Shown piece by piece: positions 43,737 through 51,885 of a stretch of DNA of 64,000 nucleotides. The stretch is from Hyphomicrobiales bacterium (GTDB lineage Bacteria > Pseudomonadota > Alphaproteobacteria > Rhizobiales > Rhizobiaceae), in assembly GCA_900471515.1 (NCBI GenBank), contig UCFC01000019.1, positions 170,841 to 234,840 of the forward strand, read 5' to 3'. Under the pieces are notes generated by a model that had not been told where the DNA came from, ran no database searches, and worked only from the letters and a program-made list of their open reading frames with translations. The translations under genes were made by a program, and so were the position numbers. Numbering within the stretch: the first letter of the stretch is position 1; each line of letters begins with the position of its first letter.

Positions 43737-44390
43737 GTGGGCAGGACAATCATCATCGTAGGCAACGGAGACGTGGCGGAAGGCGGGGCTGAGATCATCG
43801 ACGCTGCCGACTTCGTCATCCGCTTCAACGAATGCCGCTCTTACGGCGCCGGTGGCACGCGCACCGACGTGGTTGCCGTGTGCAATACCGGCCGTCCCGC
43901 CAAGGCCATGCTCGGTTCCGAGAGCTGGCGCGTCCATCCGGGTATCGTCGAAGCCGCGGAAATCTGGAGCGTGCGCGATCCGGAAAAATTCGCGGCCATG
44001 CGCGCACCGCTTGCCGTATCGCATCCGGAACTCGACGATTTCTGCGATGACTATACGAGCCGATTCAACGACTTCTGCGTGCAGGCTGGCAAGATACATC
44101 GGATCGTTGAGAAACAGATTCATGAGGCCGTGGACCGGGCGCTTTCGGCCTTCTCGCCGGCGCCTTATGTCGTGCCGAGCAGCGGCATGATCGTGATCGG
44201 CGACGTGCTCGACAGGTTTCCCGACGACGAGGTGACGCTGGCAGGCTTCGGCCATGTGGGCTGGGAATGGCACCCCTTTGCCGCCGAAAAGCAGCTCGTC
44301 GATTCCTATATCGCCGCCGGCCGTCTGAGGCGGCTTGCCGGAAAACCGCCCGGAAAACCGCTTGTCTCTTCCTCGCAAGGAGCCCGATAG
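43737..44390 (+). CDS. Urease-operon protein resembling GT29 glycosyltransferases
   Basis: 217 residues from GTG 43737. The opening IIIVGNGDVAEG and then DFVIRFNECRSYGAGGTRTDVVAVCNTG recall the sialyl-motif-L region of glycosyltransferase family 29 (VGNG...D.VIRFN). A later GMIVIGDVLDRFPDDEVTLAGFGHVGWEWH could match the second motif, including the final His. Rhizobial genomes list it as a 'urease operon accessory protein' (from memory). No signal peptide. It abuts ureC with no gap. True function is unknown. Confidence 0.7.
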   Translation: MGRTIIIVGNGDVAEGGAEIIDAADFVIRFNECRSYGAGGTRTDVVAVCNTGRPAKAMLGSESWRVHPGIVEAAEIWSVRDPEKFAAMRAPLAVSHPELDDFCDDYTSRFNDFCVQAGKIHRIVEKQIHEAVDRALSAFSPAPYVVPSSGMIVIGDVLDRFPDDEVTLAGFGHVGWEWHPFAAEKQLVDSYIAAGRLRRLAGKPPGKPLVSSSQGAR

Positions 44391-46103
44391 ATGCCCTACA
44401 AGATCTCCCGCGCCGCTTATGCCGGCATGTTCGGTCCGACCACCGGCGACAAGGTGCGCCTTGCCGATACGGAGCTTTTCATCGAGATCGAAAAGGATTT
44501 CACCACCTATGGCGAAGAGGTGAAGTTCGGCGGCGGGAAGGTCATCCGCGACGGCATGGGCCAGAGCCAGGTGACGCGGGCTGGCGGCGCTGTCGATACC
44601 GTCATCACCAATGCGGTGATCGTCGACCATACCGGCATCTACAAGGCCGATATCGGGTTGAAGGACGGGCGCATCGCGGCGATCGGCAAGGCCGGCAATC
44701 CGGACATGCAGCCGGGTGTCAACATCATCGTCGGTCCGGGCACGGAAGCGATTGCCGGCGAGGGCAAGATCGTGACGGCCGGCGGCATGGACAGCCATAT
44801 CCATTTCATCGCCCCGCAGCAGATCGAGGAAGCGCTGATGAGCGGGCTGACCTGCATGCTCGGCGGCGGCACCGGGCCGGCGCACGGCACGCTCGCGACC
44901 ACCTGCACGCCCGGCCTCTGGCATATCGCCCGCATGATCGAGGCTGCCGATGCCTTCCCGATGAACCTTGCCTTTGCCGGCAAGGGCAATGCCTCGCTGC
45001 CCGGCGCATTGCAGGAAATGGTGCTGGCCGGTGCGACCTCGCTGAAGCTGCACGAGGACTGGGGCACGACGCCCGGCGCCATCGACTGCTGCCTGTCGGT
45101 TGCCGACGAGTACGACGTGCAGGTGATGATCCATACGGATACGCTGAACGAAAGCGGCTTCGTGGAAGACACGATCGGCGCCATCAAGGGCCGCACCATC
45201 CATGCCTTCCATACGGAAGGTGCGGGCGGCGGCCATGCGCCTGATATCATCAAGATCTGCGGCCAGCCGAACGTCATTCCGTCCTCCACCAATCCGACCC
45301 GGCCCTATACGGTCAATACGATTGCCGAGCACCTGGACATGCTGATGGTCTGCCATCACCTGTCGCCGTCGATCCCCGAAGACATTGCCTTTGCCGAGAG
45401 CCGTATCCGCAAGGAGACGATCGCGGCGGAAGACATCCTGCACGATATCGGCGCCTTCTCGATCATCTCCTCGGACAGCCAGGCCATGGGCCGTGTCGGC
45501 GAAGTGCTGATCCGAACATGGCAGACGGCCGACAAGATGAAGCGCCAGCGCGGACGCCTGAAAGAGGAGAAGGGCGACAACGACAATTTCCGTGTCCGCC
45601 GTTATGTCGCCAAATACACGATCAATCCGGCGATCGCCCACGGCCTGTCGCATGAGATCGGCTCGATCGAAGTCGGCAAGCGCGCCGACCTGGTGCTGTG
45701 GAACCCGGCCTTCTTCGGCGTGAAGCCGGATATGGTGCTGCTCGGCGGCTCGATTGCGGCGGCGCCGATGGGCGATCCGAACGCCTCGATCCCCACGCCG
45801 CAGCCGGTGCATTACCGGCCGATGTTTGCCTCCTTCGGCAAGAGCCTGACGAATTCCTCCGTCACCTTCGTCTCGCAGGCGTCGCTCGATGCCGGCATCA
45901 AGGGCCGCCTCGGCGTCGCCAAGGATCTCGTTGCGGTGAAGAACACGCGCGGCGGCATCTCCAAGGCGTCGATGGTCCACAACGACCTGACGCCGGAGAT
46001 CGAGGTCGATCCGGAAACCTATGAAGTGCGGGCGAACGGCGAGCTTTTGACCTGCGAGCCGGCGACGGTGCTGCCGATGGCGCAGCGCTATTTCCTGTTC
46101 TGA
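44391..46103 (+). CDS. ureC: Urease alpha (catalytic) subunit
   Basis: 570 residues, full length. Hydrolyses urea to ammonia and carbamate at a binuclear nickel centre. Nickel ligands and catalytic residues are intact: HIHFIAPQQ (two His), carbamylated Lys219 in [31 protein letters not shown], catalytic-flap VCHHLSP (Cys321-His322) and the Asp ligand in SSDSQAMGR. It starts at ATG 44391 directly after the previous stop. 560 bases follow before the diguanylate cyclase. Confidence 0.98.
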   Translation: MPYKISRAAYAGMFGPTTGDKVRLADTELFIEIEKDFTTYGEEVKFGGGKVIRDGMGQSQVTRAGGAVDTVITNAVIVDHTGIYKADIGLKDGRIAAIGKAGNPDMQPGVNIIVGPGTEAIAGEGKIVTAGGMDSHIHFIAPQQIEEALMSGLTCMLGGGTGPAHGTLATTCTPGLWHIARMIEAADAFPMNLAFAGKGNASLPGALQEMVLAGATSLKLHEDWGTTPGAIDCCLSVADEYDVQVMIHTDTLNESGFVEDTIGAIKGRTIHAFHTEGAGGGHAPDIIKICGQPNVIPSSTNPTRPYTVNTIAEHLDMLMVCHHLSPSIPEDIAFAESRIRKETIAAEDILHDIGAFSIISSDSQAMGRVGEVLIRTWQTADKMKRQRGRLKEEKGDNDNFRVRRYVAKYTINPAIAHGLSHEIGSIEVGKRADLVLWNPAFFGVKPDMVLLGGSIAAAPMGDPNASIPTPQPVHYRPMFASFGKSLTNSSVTFVSQASLDAGIKGRLGVAKDLVAVKNTRGGISKASMVHNDLTPEIEVDPETYEVRANGELLTCEPATVLPMAQRYFLF

Positions 46104-46664
46104 GGGCGTCTTGCCTGCCGGCGGATCGAAGGCGCCGCGATGGCCGGTACGGGCGATCGCGCTGCTTGCGGCCGCATTGTGCAAAGCGGCCTGCAAACCG
46201 GATTCCGGAACCGGATGCCGCAGACGGCGGTGCTTTCAGCTATCCTCTATAAGCGAAGTATAACTGCTCGTGCGCAACCATGGCGTCGGGAACAGGATCG
46301 CTTATTTTGCCGTTTCGGCCCTTGTCTTTCTGAGGGGTTGCTGACCATTGTTCCTCTTAAAGTGAATTCTGAACATCACTCTCTGACTGGTTGTGGAAAT
46401 CAGTGGATGGACTGTGGTTTTTCAGCCATAGACCATTCTGGAACAGGCACCCGGTGCTTCCTATAAATTCTGTTTAAAGTCAAAAGCTTAGATATGTTTC
46501 CCATCGTGGTGATTCCTGTCCCGAAAAGTTGCACTTCCTGCTAGAAAAAGCAGATGCGTGGAATCCCCTGAAATCACTCGAATTTTAGTGATCGGATTAA
46601 GACCCCCGCAGCAATTGCGATCTTATCAATGCCCTGGAACCGCTGGGCAGGAAGGTCGATTCTC
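46104..46664. other. Gene-free region after ureC
   Basis: About 560 bases, GC-rich at first, then AT-richer from about 46250. A short open frame (46140-46466, plus) has no domain, ribosome site or protein-like composition and is not called. It presumably holds the ureC transcript end and the promoter of the diguanylate cyclase. Confidence 0.4.
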
Positions 46665-47528
46665 ATGGAAAACTGGATATCGCTTCAGGCTGAGCTCGGC
46701 AGTTTCGAGCATCGCAGGACAGTTTATACTTTCGCGCTGAAGATGAGTTTTCTGGCGGTCATTCTCTCCGGATTCATCATCCTGATAACCTTGCCGCCGC
46801 TCGACTTCATCGGAATGCTGCCGATCACGCTCGGGCAGGCCATGGTCTTTGCCATCATCCTTTCCTGGCTCATCGGCGGAATGGTGTCCGGCGTGCTGTC
46901 GCTCGTGGCCGGTTTCGCCATTCATGACCTGACCGTATCGCGCGCCGAATTCGAAAAGCTCAGCCGCACCGATACGCTTTCCGGGCTTTTGAACCGGCGC
47001 GCTTTCACCGATGCCCTGGAGAAAGTGGAAGGGGATGCCTGTCTCGCCATTTTCGACGTCGACCGTTTCAAGGCGATCAACGACCGTTTCGGCCACGGCT
47101 GCGGCGATGCCGTCATCACCGCCGTCTCGGCCATGCTTGCGGATGCTTTCGATGGGGCCTCGGTCGTGGCGCGGCTCGGCGGCGAGGAGTTTGGCGTGAT
47201 CGTGCAGGGCGGCACGCCGCAGGAGCGGGTGGCGCGCATCGAAGCGGTGCGGGCACAGATCGCCGCGCGGCCGATTCCGGCGGATGGGCACGAGGTCACC
47301 ATCACCATCTCGGGCGGCATTGCCGATCTGCACGAGGGGCGCGACAAGGAGGCGGTCTATGCCTGCGCGGACAAGGCGCTCTATCTTGCCAAGGCGCTCG
47401 GCCGCAACCGCGTCGTCCACGAGCGCGAGGGGCTCAACCACGCCTGGCACGGGCTCGTGGAAAACGGTCTCGGCGTCCAGGGCGTCGCGCCTGACGAGGC
47501 GGAACTGCTGCAGGCGTCGGGAATCTAG
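46665..47528 (+). CDS. Membrane diguanylate cyclase (GGEEF)
   Basis: 287 residues. Two transmembrane helices (about 26-52 and 60-92; [37 protein letters not shown]) lead into a GGDEF domain: [45 protein letters not shown]. The active site is intact (GGEEF). The usual RxxD inhibitory site is absent before it. It is predicted to make c-di-GMP at the membrane. The gene lies between ureC and ureE in the urease region; GGAAGG precedes the ATG. Confidence 0.93.
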   Translation: MENWISLQAELGSFEHRRTVYTFALKMSFLAVILSGFIILITLPPLDFIGMLPITLGQAMVFAIILSWLIGGMVSGVLSLVAGFAIHDLTVSRAEFEKLSRTDTLSGLLNRRAFTDALEKVEGDACLAIFDVDRFKAINDRFGHGCGDAVITAVSAMLADAFDGASVVARLGGEEFGVIVQGGTPQERVARIEAVRAQIAARPIPADGHEVTITISGGIADLHEGRDKEAVYACADKALYLAKALGRNRVVHEREGLNHAWHGLVENGLGVQGVAPDEAELLQASGI

Positions 47529-47625
47529 AGCCGTTTGCGGACGGGGCGTTTACGAAACGTGCATTGGTGCTTGCATCGCAAAGGGCTATTTTGCATGGTC
47601 TAGGTCCCAGATTAACGGATATGTC

Positions 47626-48198
47626 ATGCAGCGCGTCACCTCCTATCTCCCCGCCGGCACCCCTTCCTCTCACCCGACCGCACAGGTCAAGCTGCCGCAC
47701 GATCTGCGGCACCTGCGCCGCAAGCTCCTGCATCTGGAGAACGGCGAGATGGTGATGCTCGATCTCAAGGAGCCGGTGCTGTTCGCCAATGGCGACATGC
47801 TGGTGCGCGAGGATGGCGAGCTGATCGAGATCCTCGCTGCCGACGAGAAGCTGTTCGAAATTCGCGGCCGCGACCGGGCGCATCTGATCGAACTCGCCTG
47901 GCATCTCGGCAACCGCCATCTTTCGGCGCAGATCGAGGAGGATCGCATCCTGATCCTGCGCGATCACGTCATCCGCACCATGCTGCAGGGTCTGGGCGCA
48001 ATGGTGCTCGATATCAACGAGCCCTTCCAGCCGGCGCGCGGCGCCTATCATGCCCACGGCGGACATTCGCACGGGCACGACCATCACGACCACGGCCATG
48101 ACCACGATCACGAGCATCATGATCATGACCACGATCATGATCATGACCACGGGCACGGGCATGACCACCACCACGGTCATCAGCACAAGCACGATTGA
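47626..48198 (+). CDS. ureE: Urease nickel metallochaperone UreE
   Basis: 190 residues. The N-terminal domain (1-70) and nickel-binding C-terminal domain ([30 protein letters not shown] with the conserved GNRH His) are standard. A His-rich tail (142-190) holds 26 His in 49 residues, much richer than typical, suited to nickel storage and delivery to UreG. The underlying DNA is a tandem CATGAC-type repeat. The ATG at 47626 is chosen by homology; it begins MQRVTSYLP. Six bases before ureF. Confidence 0.95.
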   Translation: MQRVTSYLPAGTPSSHPTAQVKLPHDLRHLRRKLLHLENGEMVMLDLKEPVLFANGDMLVREDGELIEILAADEKLFEIRGRDRAHLIELAWHLGNRHLSAQIEEDRILILRDHVIRTMLQGLGAMVLDINEPFQPARGAYHAHGGHSHGHDHHDHGHDHDHEHHDHDHDHDHDHGHGHDHHHGHQHKHD

Positions 48199-48204
48199 CG
48201 GCTG

Positions 48205-48876
48205 ATGGCTGGAGACAGTGAGCTGCAGGCTCTGCTGCGCCTGACGGCATGGCTTTCGCCGGCCTTTCCCGTCGGCTCCTTTGCCTATTCCGGCGGGCTG
48301 GAGCGGGCCGTGGCGGACGGGCTCGTTGGCGATGCCGGTATGCTGCGGCACTGGCTGGAGACGCTGATCGGCAAAGGCTCCGTCTGGAACGACGCCGTGC
48401 TGCTGGCGGCCAGTCATCGCGATCACGGTGACGCCGCCCGCCTTGCCGAGCTTGCGGAACTGGCCGCGGCACTTGCCGGCTCGCGCGAGCGCCATCAGGA
48501 GACGATGCTGCTCGGCGAAGCCTTCCTGACGGCCGCGCAGGCCTGGACGGACGACGTCTTCGGCCGATTGCCGAAAAAGGCTGCCTATCCGGTCGCCGTC
48601 GGTGCGGTGACGGGGGCGCATGCGATCGGGCGCGAAAAGGCGCTTGCCGCCTTTCTTCACGCCTATCTCTCCCAGGCCGTCTCCGCCGGCATCCGGCTCG
48701 GCGTGGCAGGGCAGAAGGATGGCGTTGCCATCCTTGCCGGGCTGGAGGCGCGGGTGATCGATATTGCCGCGCGCGCTGCCGGTTCCAGCCTCGACGATCT
48801 CGGCTCGGCAACGGTTCAGGCCGATATTGCCGGGCTTCGCCACGAAACGCAGCAGACGCGGCTGTTCCGCTCCTGA
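48205..48876 (+). CDS. ureF: Urease accessory protein UreF
   Basis: 223 residues, all-helical. Acts with UreD and UreG in urease activation as a checkpoint for GTP hydrolysis. Family blocks: [49 protein letters not shown] at the end. Starts 6 bases after ureE. Confidence 0.95.
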   Translation: MAGDSELQALLRLTAWLSPAFPVGSFAYSGGLERAVADGLVGDAGMLRHWLETLIGKGSVWNDAVLLAASHRDHGDAARLAELAELAAALAGSRERHQETMLLGEAFLTAAQAWTDDVFGRLPKKAAYPVAVGAVTGAHAIGREKALAAFLHAYLSQAVSAGIRLGVAGQKDGVAILAGLEARVIDIAARAAGSSLDDLGSATVQADIAGLRHETQQTRLFRS

Positions 48877-48963
48877 GCGGGACTTATGCGCATATCTGCG
48901 TCATTTGCCGGTGGCGGGAAAGCAGCGCTTCGCTATCATCTGGCTTCGATTGGAGTAAGGCAC

Positions 48964-49575
48964 ATGAAATCAAGAAACGGACCCCTGCGCGTCGGCATCG
49001 GCGGGCCGGTCGGCTCGGGCAAGACGGCGCTGACCGAAAAGCTCTGCAAGGCGATGCGCGACGACTATTCCGTGGCCGTCGTGACCAACGACATCTATAC
49101 GACCGAGGATGCCGAAGCGCTGGTGCGCATGCAGGCGCTGCCGTCCGATCGCATCGTCGGGGTCGAGACCGGCGGTTGCCCGCATACGGCCATCCGCGAG
49201 GATGCGACGATCAACCTGCAGGCCATTGCCAATCTCAACGAGCGTATTCCCGATCTCGACGTCGTTTTCATCGAATCCGGCGGCGACAATCTGGCGGCCA
49301 CCTTCTCGCCCGACCTTGCCGATATCACCATCTACGTGATCTCCGTCTGCCAGGGCGAGGAAATCCCGCGCAAGGGCGGGCCGGGCATCACGCGCTCGGA
49401 CCTGCTCGTCATCAACAAGAAGGATCTGGCGCCTTACGTCGGGGCCGACCTCGAGGTGATGGACCGGGATGCCGCCCGCATGCGGGCGAGCCGCCCTTTC
49501 GTCTTTTCCGACATGAAGCGGGGCGACGGCATCGGCTCGATCGTCGATTTCCTGCGCGTGCAGGGCGGCCTTTAG
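48964..49575 (+). CDS. ureG: Urease accessory GTPase UreG
   Basis: 203 residues. SIMIBI-class GTPase that powers nickel insertion. P-loop [11 protein letters not shown], the metal-binding CPH motif ([16 protein letters not shown]), [15 protein letters not shown], and [17 protein letters not shown] (guanine specificity). The ATG at 48964 is used; an in-frame ATG at 48886 adds an unconserved 26 residues. Last urease gene. Confidence 0.97.
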   Translation: MKSRNGPLRVGIGGPVGSGKTALTEKLCKAMRDDYSVAVVTNDIYTTEDAEALVRMQALPSDRIVGVETGGCPHTAIREDATINLQAIANLNERIPDLDVVFIESGGDNLAATFSPDLADITIYVISVCQGEEIPRKGGPGITRSDLLVINKKDLAPYVGADLEVMDRDAARMRASRPFVFSDMKRGDGIGSIVDFLRVQGGL

Positions 49576-49616
49576 GGCATCCGTGAGGATGCTCCCTCTG
49601 CTCAAGCTGCCGACGC

Positions 49617-50303
49617 TCAGATGCGTTTGAGCATGTTGACGTCGCTGATGGCGATGAAGCGGCCGCGCACGGTCACGCCGGCCGCTTTCAGCGTCGAGAA
49701 GGCGCGCGACAGTGCCTCCGGCGCCAGACCCAGCTTGCGGGCGAGCAGGTTTTTCGGGAAGGGCAGCCGTAGCGATGCCGTTGTTGCGCCGTCCTCCACG
49801 CAATTTGCGAGCAGATAGTGTGCCACGCGCTGCGGCGCCGTCTGCATCCGGTCGTTGGCGAGGCACTCCATCGCCGACAGCAGATGCAGCGACAGGCTGC
49901 GCATGATCGCGGTGCCGATCTGCGGATGTTCGGCCAGGAGGGCGCGCACCTTGCCGATATGGAAACGGGCAAGCACGGTATTGTCCATCGACTGGGCGCC
50001 GTAACGATAGGTGCCGCCGGCCTGGATCAGGCATTCGGCGAAACTGTCGCCCGGCTCGCAGATGCGGATATCCGCCTCGCGACCTTCGCCGTTCAGGCGA
50101 AAGAGCCGGACATAGCCCTCCAGCACGCTGTAGAAATAAACGCCAGGCTCGCCCTCCTGAAAGAGAATGTCGTGTGAAGCAGACGTGATCACGGTGGAGC
50201 AGGCGCGCAGCGCCTCCGCTTCCACGCTCTCCAGGTCTGCAAGTATTCCGGCTCTGGAAAGTAGCGCGCGTTCGCGGCTGCCTTGCATCAGCATCCTGTT
50301 CAT
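49617..50303 (-). CDS. Crp/Fnr-family regulator, no Fe-S cysteines
   Basis: 228 residues. Cyclic-nucleotide-like sensor domain (about 25-140; DILFQEGEPGVYFYSVLEGYVRLFR) and a winged helix (about 165-228) with the recognition helix APEALSRAF. Its E-x-x-S-R matches FNR/FixK/DNR-type proteins that read TTGAT-N4-ATCAA. It lacks an N-terminal Cys cluster, so direct oxygen sensing by Fe-S is unlikely; a DNR/NnrR-like nitric oxide or redox regulator is one possibility. The ATG at 50303 follows GGAGG. A perfect anaerobox is 80 bases upstream. Confidence 0.88.
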   Translation of the reverse strand: MNRMLMQGSRERALLSRAGILADLESVEAEALRACSTVITSASHDILFQEGEPGVYFYSVLEGYVRLFRLNGEGREADIRICEPGDSFAECLIQAGGTYRYGAQSMDNTVLARFHIGKVRALLAEHPQIGTAIMRSLSLHLLSAMECLANDRMQTAPQRVAHYLLANCVEDGATTASLRLPFPKNLLARKLGLAPEALSRAFSTLKAAGVTVRGRFIAISDVNMLKRI

Positions 50304-50382
50304 GTTGCGCCTCCGGCAGCGGTCAAGGCCGCCAATGTCCCCCTTGATGATGCAAGGATAGGGGAAGCGAGACGCGGGGGAG

Positions 50383-50396
50383 TTGATTTTGATCAA
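50383..50396. promoter_or_regulatory. Perfect FNR-type anaerobox
   Basis: TTGATTTTGATCAA, exact match to TTGAT-N4-ATCAA. It is 80 bases upstream of the Crp/Fnr gene start and just beyond the end of the 65-residue protein gene, so it most likely controls the Crp/Fnr gene (auto- or cross-regulation). Confidence 0.75.
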
Positions 50397-50413
50397 ACGC
50401 TTTTGCGGCACGT

Positions 50414-50611
50414 TTATCGAAAGCGGCGATCGACCGGGATGGTGAAGGACCAGGCGTTCGGGAGTTTGCGGCCGGCGATAAACCTGCGCATGAAGGGCAG
50501 CAGGACGAACAGGCGCTTGCCGCGTTCGGGCTGTTCGACAGGCTGGCCATCGCGCGGGTTGCCCCAGCGGTCTTCATAGAGATCCTTGAAAAGCGAGCTG
50601 ACCGGGATCAT
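50414..50611 (-). CDS. Small protein, LacI-divergent, unknown
   Basis: 65 residues from ATG 50611 (GGAG about 8 bases upstream). It begins MIPVSSLFKDLYEDRWGNPR and has a basic, aromatic C-terminal half (PFMRRFIAGRKLPNAWSFTI). No recognisable domain, signal or transmembrane helix. It is divergent from the LacI-type gene, with three operator-like palindromes in between, so it is probably the regulated target. Function not recognised. Confidence 0.6.
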   Translation of the reverse strand: MIPVSSLFKDLYEDRWGNPRDGQPVEQPERGKRLFVLLPFMRRFIAGRKLPNAWSFTIPVDRRFR

Positions 50612-50629
50612 GGCTTCGTCTCCACAATA

Positions 50630-50643
50630 TTGAATCGATTCAA
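50630..50643. promoter_or_regulatory. LacI-type operator 1
   Basis: Perfect palindrome TTGAATCGATTCAA with the central CG typical of LacI-family sites. 19 bases upstream of the 65-residue protein start. Confidence 0.7.
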
Positions 50644-50659
50644 AATCCCGATGGAGAAA

Positions 50660-50673
50660 TTGAACCGATTCAA
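50660..50673. promoter_or_regulatory. LacI-type operator 2
   Basis: TTGAACCGATTCAA, one mismatch from the perfect palindrome. It is centred 30 bases (about three helical turns) from operator 1. Confidence 0.7.
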
Positions 50674-50708
50674 TCCTGCGCTTCCTCCCGGACGCTGTCA
50701 AGTTTATT

Positions 50709-50722
50709 TTGAACCGATACAA
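50709..50722. promoter_or_regulatory. LacI-type operator 3
   Basis: TTGAACCGATACAA, two changes from operator 1. It lies 45 bases upstream of the regulator start, in position for autoregulation. Confidence 0.65.
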
Positions 50723-50766
50723 TCCTTTGCTAGAGTGAACCGGACTCGGACCTGCAAGGAGTGGCA

Positions 50767-51828
50767 TTGGGAAAAGGACATGTGAGGCTGGCCGATGTCG
50801 CCAAGGCGGCAGGCGTATCGCAGGGGACGGCATCGAATGTTTTCAGCCGCCCCGAAATGGTCCGGGAGGAAGTGCGCGAGCGGGTGCTGAATGTCGCCCG
50901 CGAGCTCGGTTACGGCGGACCCGACATCAAGGGCAGGCTGCTGAGGGCAGGGCGGGTGAACGCGATCGGCGTGGCCGCCGTCGAGCCGCTCACCTATTTC
51001 TTCGACGATCCCTGGGCGCGGTCGCTGATGACGGCGATCGGCGAGGTCTGCGACGCCAGCGGCACGGGCATTGCCGTCGTCTCGGCGATGAACGAGGAAC
51101 GGCTTGCCTGGAACATCAACAGCGCGCTCGTCGACGGCTTCATTCTGCTGTGCGTGGAAGGCGGCGAGAGGCTCGTGGAACTCACCCGTCAGCGGCAGCT
51201 GCCGTTCATCGCGCTGGCGCTCGGCATCGAGGACGAGACCATCCCGGCAATCGGCATCGACAATGTAGCGGGCGGGGCGGCGGCGGCGCGGCATCTTCTG
51301 GAACTCGGGCACCGGAATATCGCGATCCTGTCGATCGGCGATGTCGACGGCCTGGTCGGCCGGGTGGCGCCCGAGCGGGTCGATCCTGAAATGGAAGCGA
51401 CCCCGCGCGACCGCATGCACGGCTATTGGCAGGCCCTGGCGGAATACGGCATCGCGCGCGACGCCGTCCCGATCCAGGGAACGCTGCATGACAGGCCGAG
51501 CACGCTGGCGGCGATGGAGGCCCTGTTTTCCGCCGGCAATCCGCCGACGGCAATTCTGGCGATGTCGGACAAGGTTGCGCTCCATGCCATGCAGTGGCTG
51601 GCGGAGCGGGGGCTGAAGGTCCCCGAGGACGTATCCGTCGTCGGCTTCGACGGCGTGCCGGAAGCCGCCACCTCGCTGCCGCGCCTGACCACGGTGGCGC
51701 AACCCTTTGCCGAAATCGCACGGCGTTCGGTAACGGCGATCCTCGAAAATGCGCTGCCGCAAAACCACGAGGCGCTCGATCTGGAACTTGTCGTGAGAGA
51801 CAGCACCGCGGCGCCAAGGCCGCGATAG
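50767..51828 (+). CDS. LacI-family transcriptional regulator
   Basis: 353 residues. N-terminal LacI helix-turn-helix (RLADVAKAAGVSQGTASNVFSRPE, with hinge-helix region VARELGY) and a sugar-binding periplasmic-like domain (VNAIGVAAVEPL, VDGFILLCVEGG, AIGIDNVAGGAAAARHLLELGHRNIAIL, GFDGVPEA). TTG 50767 is preferred because AAGGAG sits 5 bases upstream; GTG 50761 overlaps that site. The ligand is unknown. Three operator-like sites lie in its promoter region. Confidence 0.9.
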   Translation: MGKGHVRLADVAKAAGVSQGTASNVFSRPEMVREEVRERVLNVARELGYGGPDIKGRLLRAGRVNAIGVAAVEPLTYFFDDPWARSLMTAIGEVCDASGTGIAVVSAMNEERLAWNINSALVDGFILLCVEGGERLVELTRQRQLPFIALALGIEDETIPAIGIDNVAGGAAAARHLLELGHRNIAILSIGDVDGLVGRVAPERVDPEMEATPRDRMHGYWQALAEYGIARDAVPIQGTLHDRPSTLAAMEALFSAGNPPTAILAMSDKVALHAMQWLAERGLKVPEDVSVVGFDGVPEAATSLPRLTTVAQPFAEIARRSVTAILENALPQNHEALDLELVVRDSTAAPRPR

Positions 51829-51835
51829 GTCCGCA

Positions 51836-51865
51836 AAACAAAAAGGCCGGGTCGATGCCCGGCCT
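51836..51865 (-). terminator. Terminator after the RND efflux genes
   Basis: AGGCCGGG (51844-51851) pairs with CCCGGCCT (51858-51865), loop of 6. On the minus strand a TTTTTGTTTTG run follows, so it terminates the RND transcript. It may also serve the convergent LacI gene weakly. Confidence 0.8.
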
Positions 51866-51885
51866 CTCGTCTTATGATTGCCGTC

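Noticed and set aside
43704..46196. Long minus-strand open frame opposite ureC and the GT29-like gene
   Set aside because: Shadow of ureC, which is unmistakable on the plus strand.
46140..46466. 108-codon open frame after ureC
   Set aside because: No domain, no ribosome site, composition changes along its length.
49576..49605. Weak hairpin after ureG (GGGCATCC / GGATGCTCC)
   Set aside because: Short stem with a G-U pair and no T-run; not convincing as a terminator.
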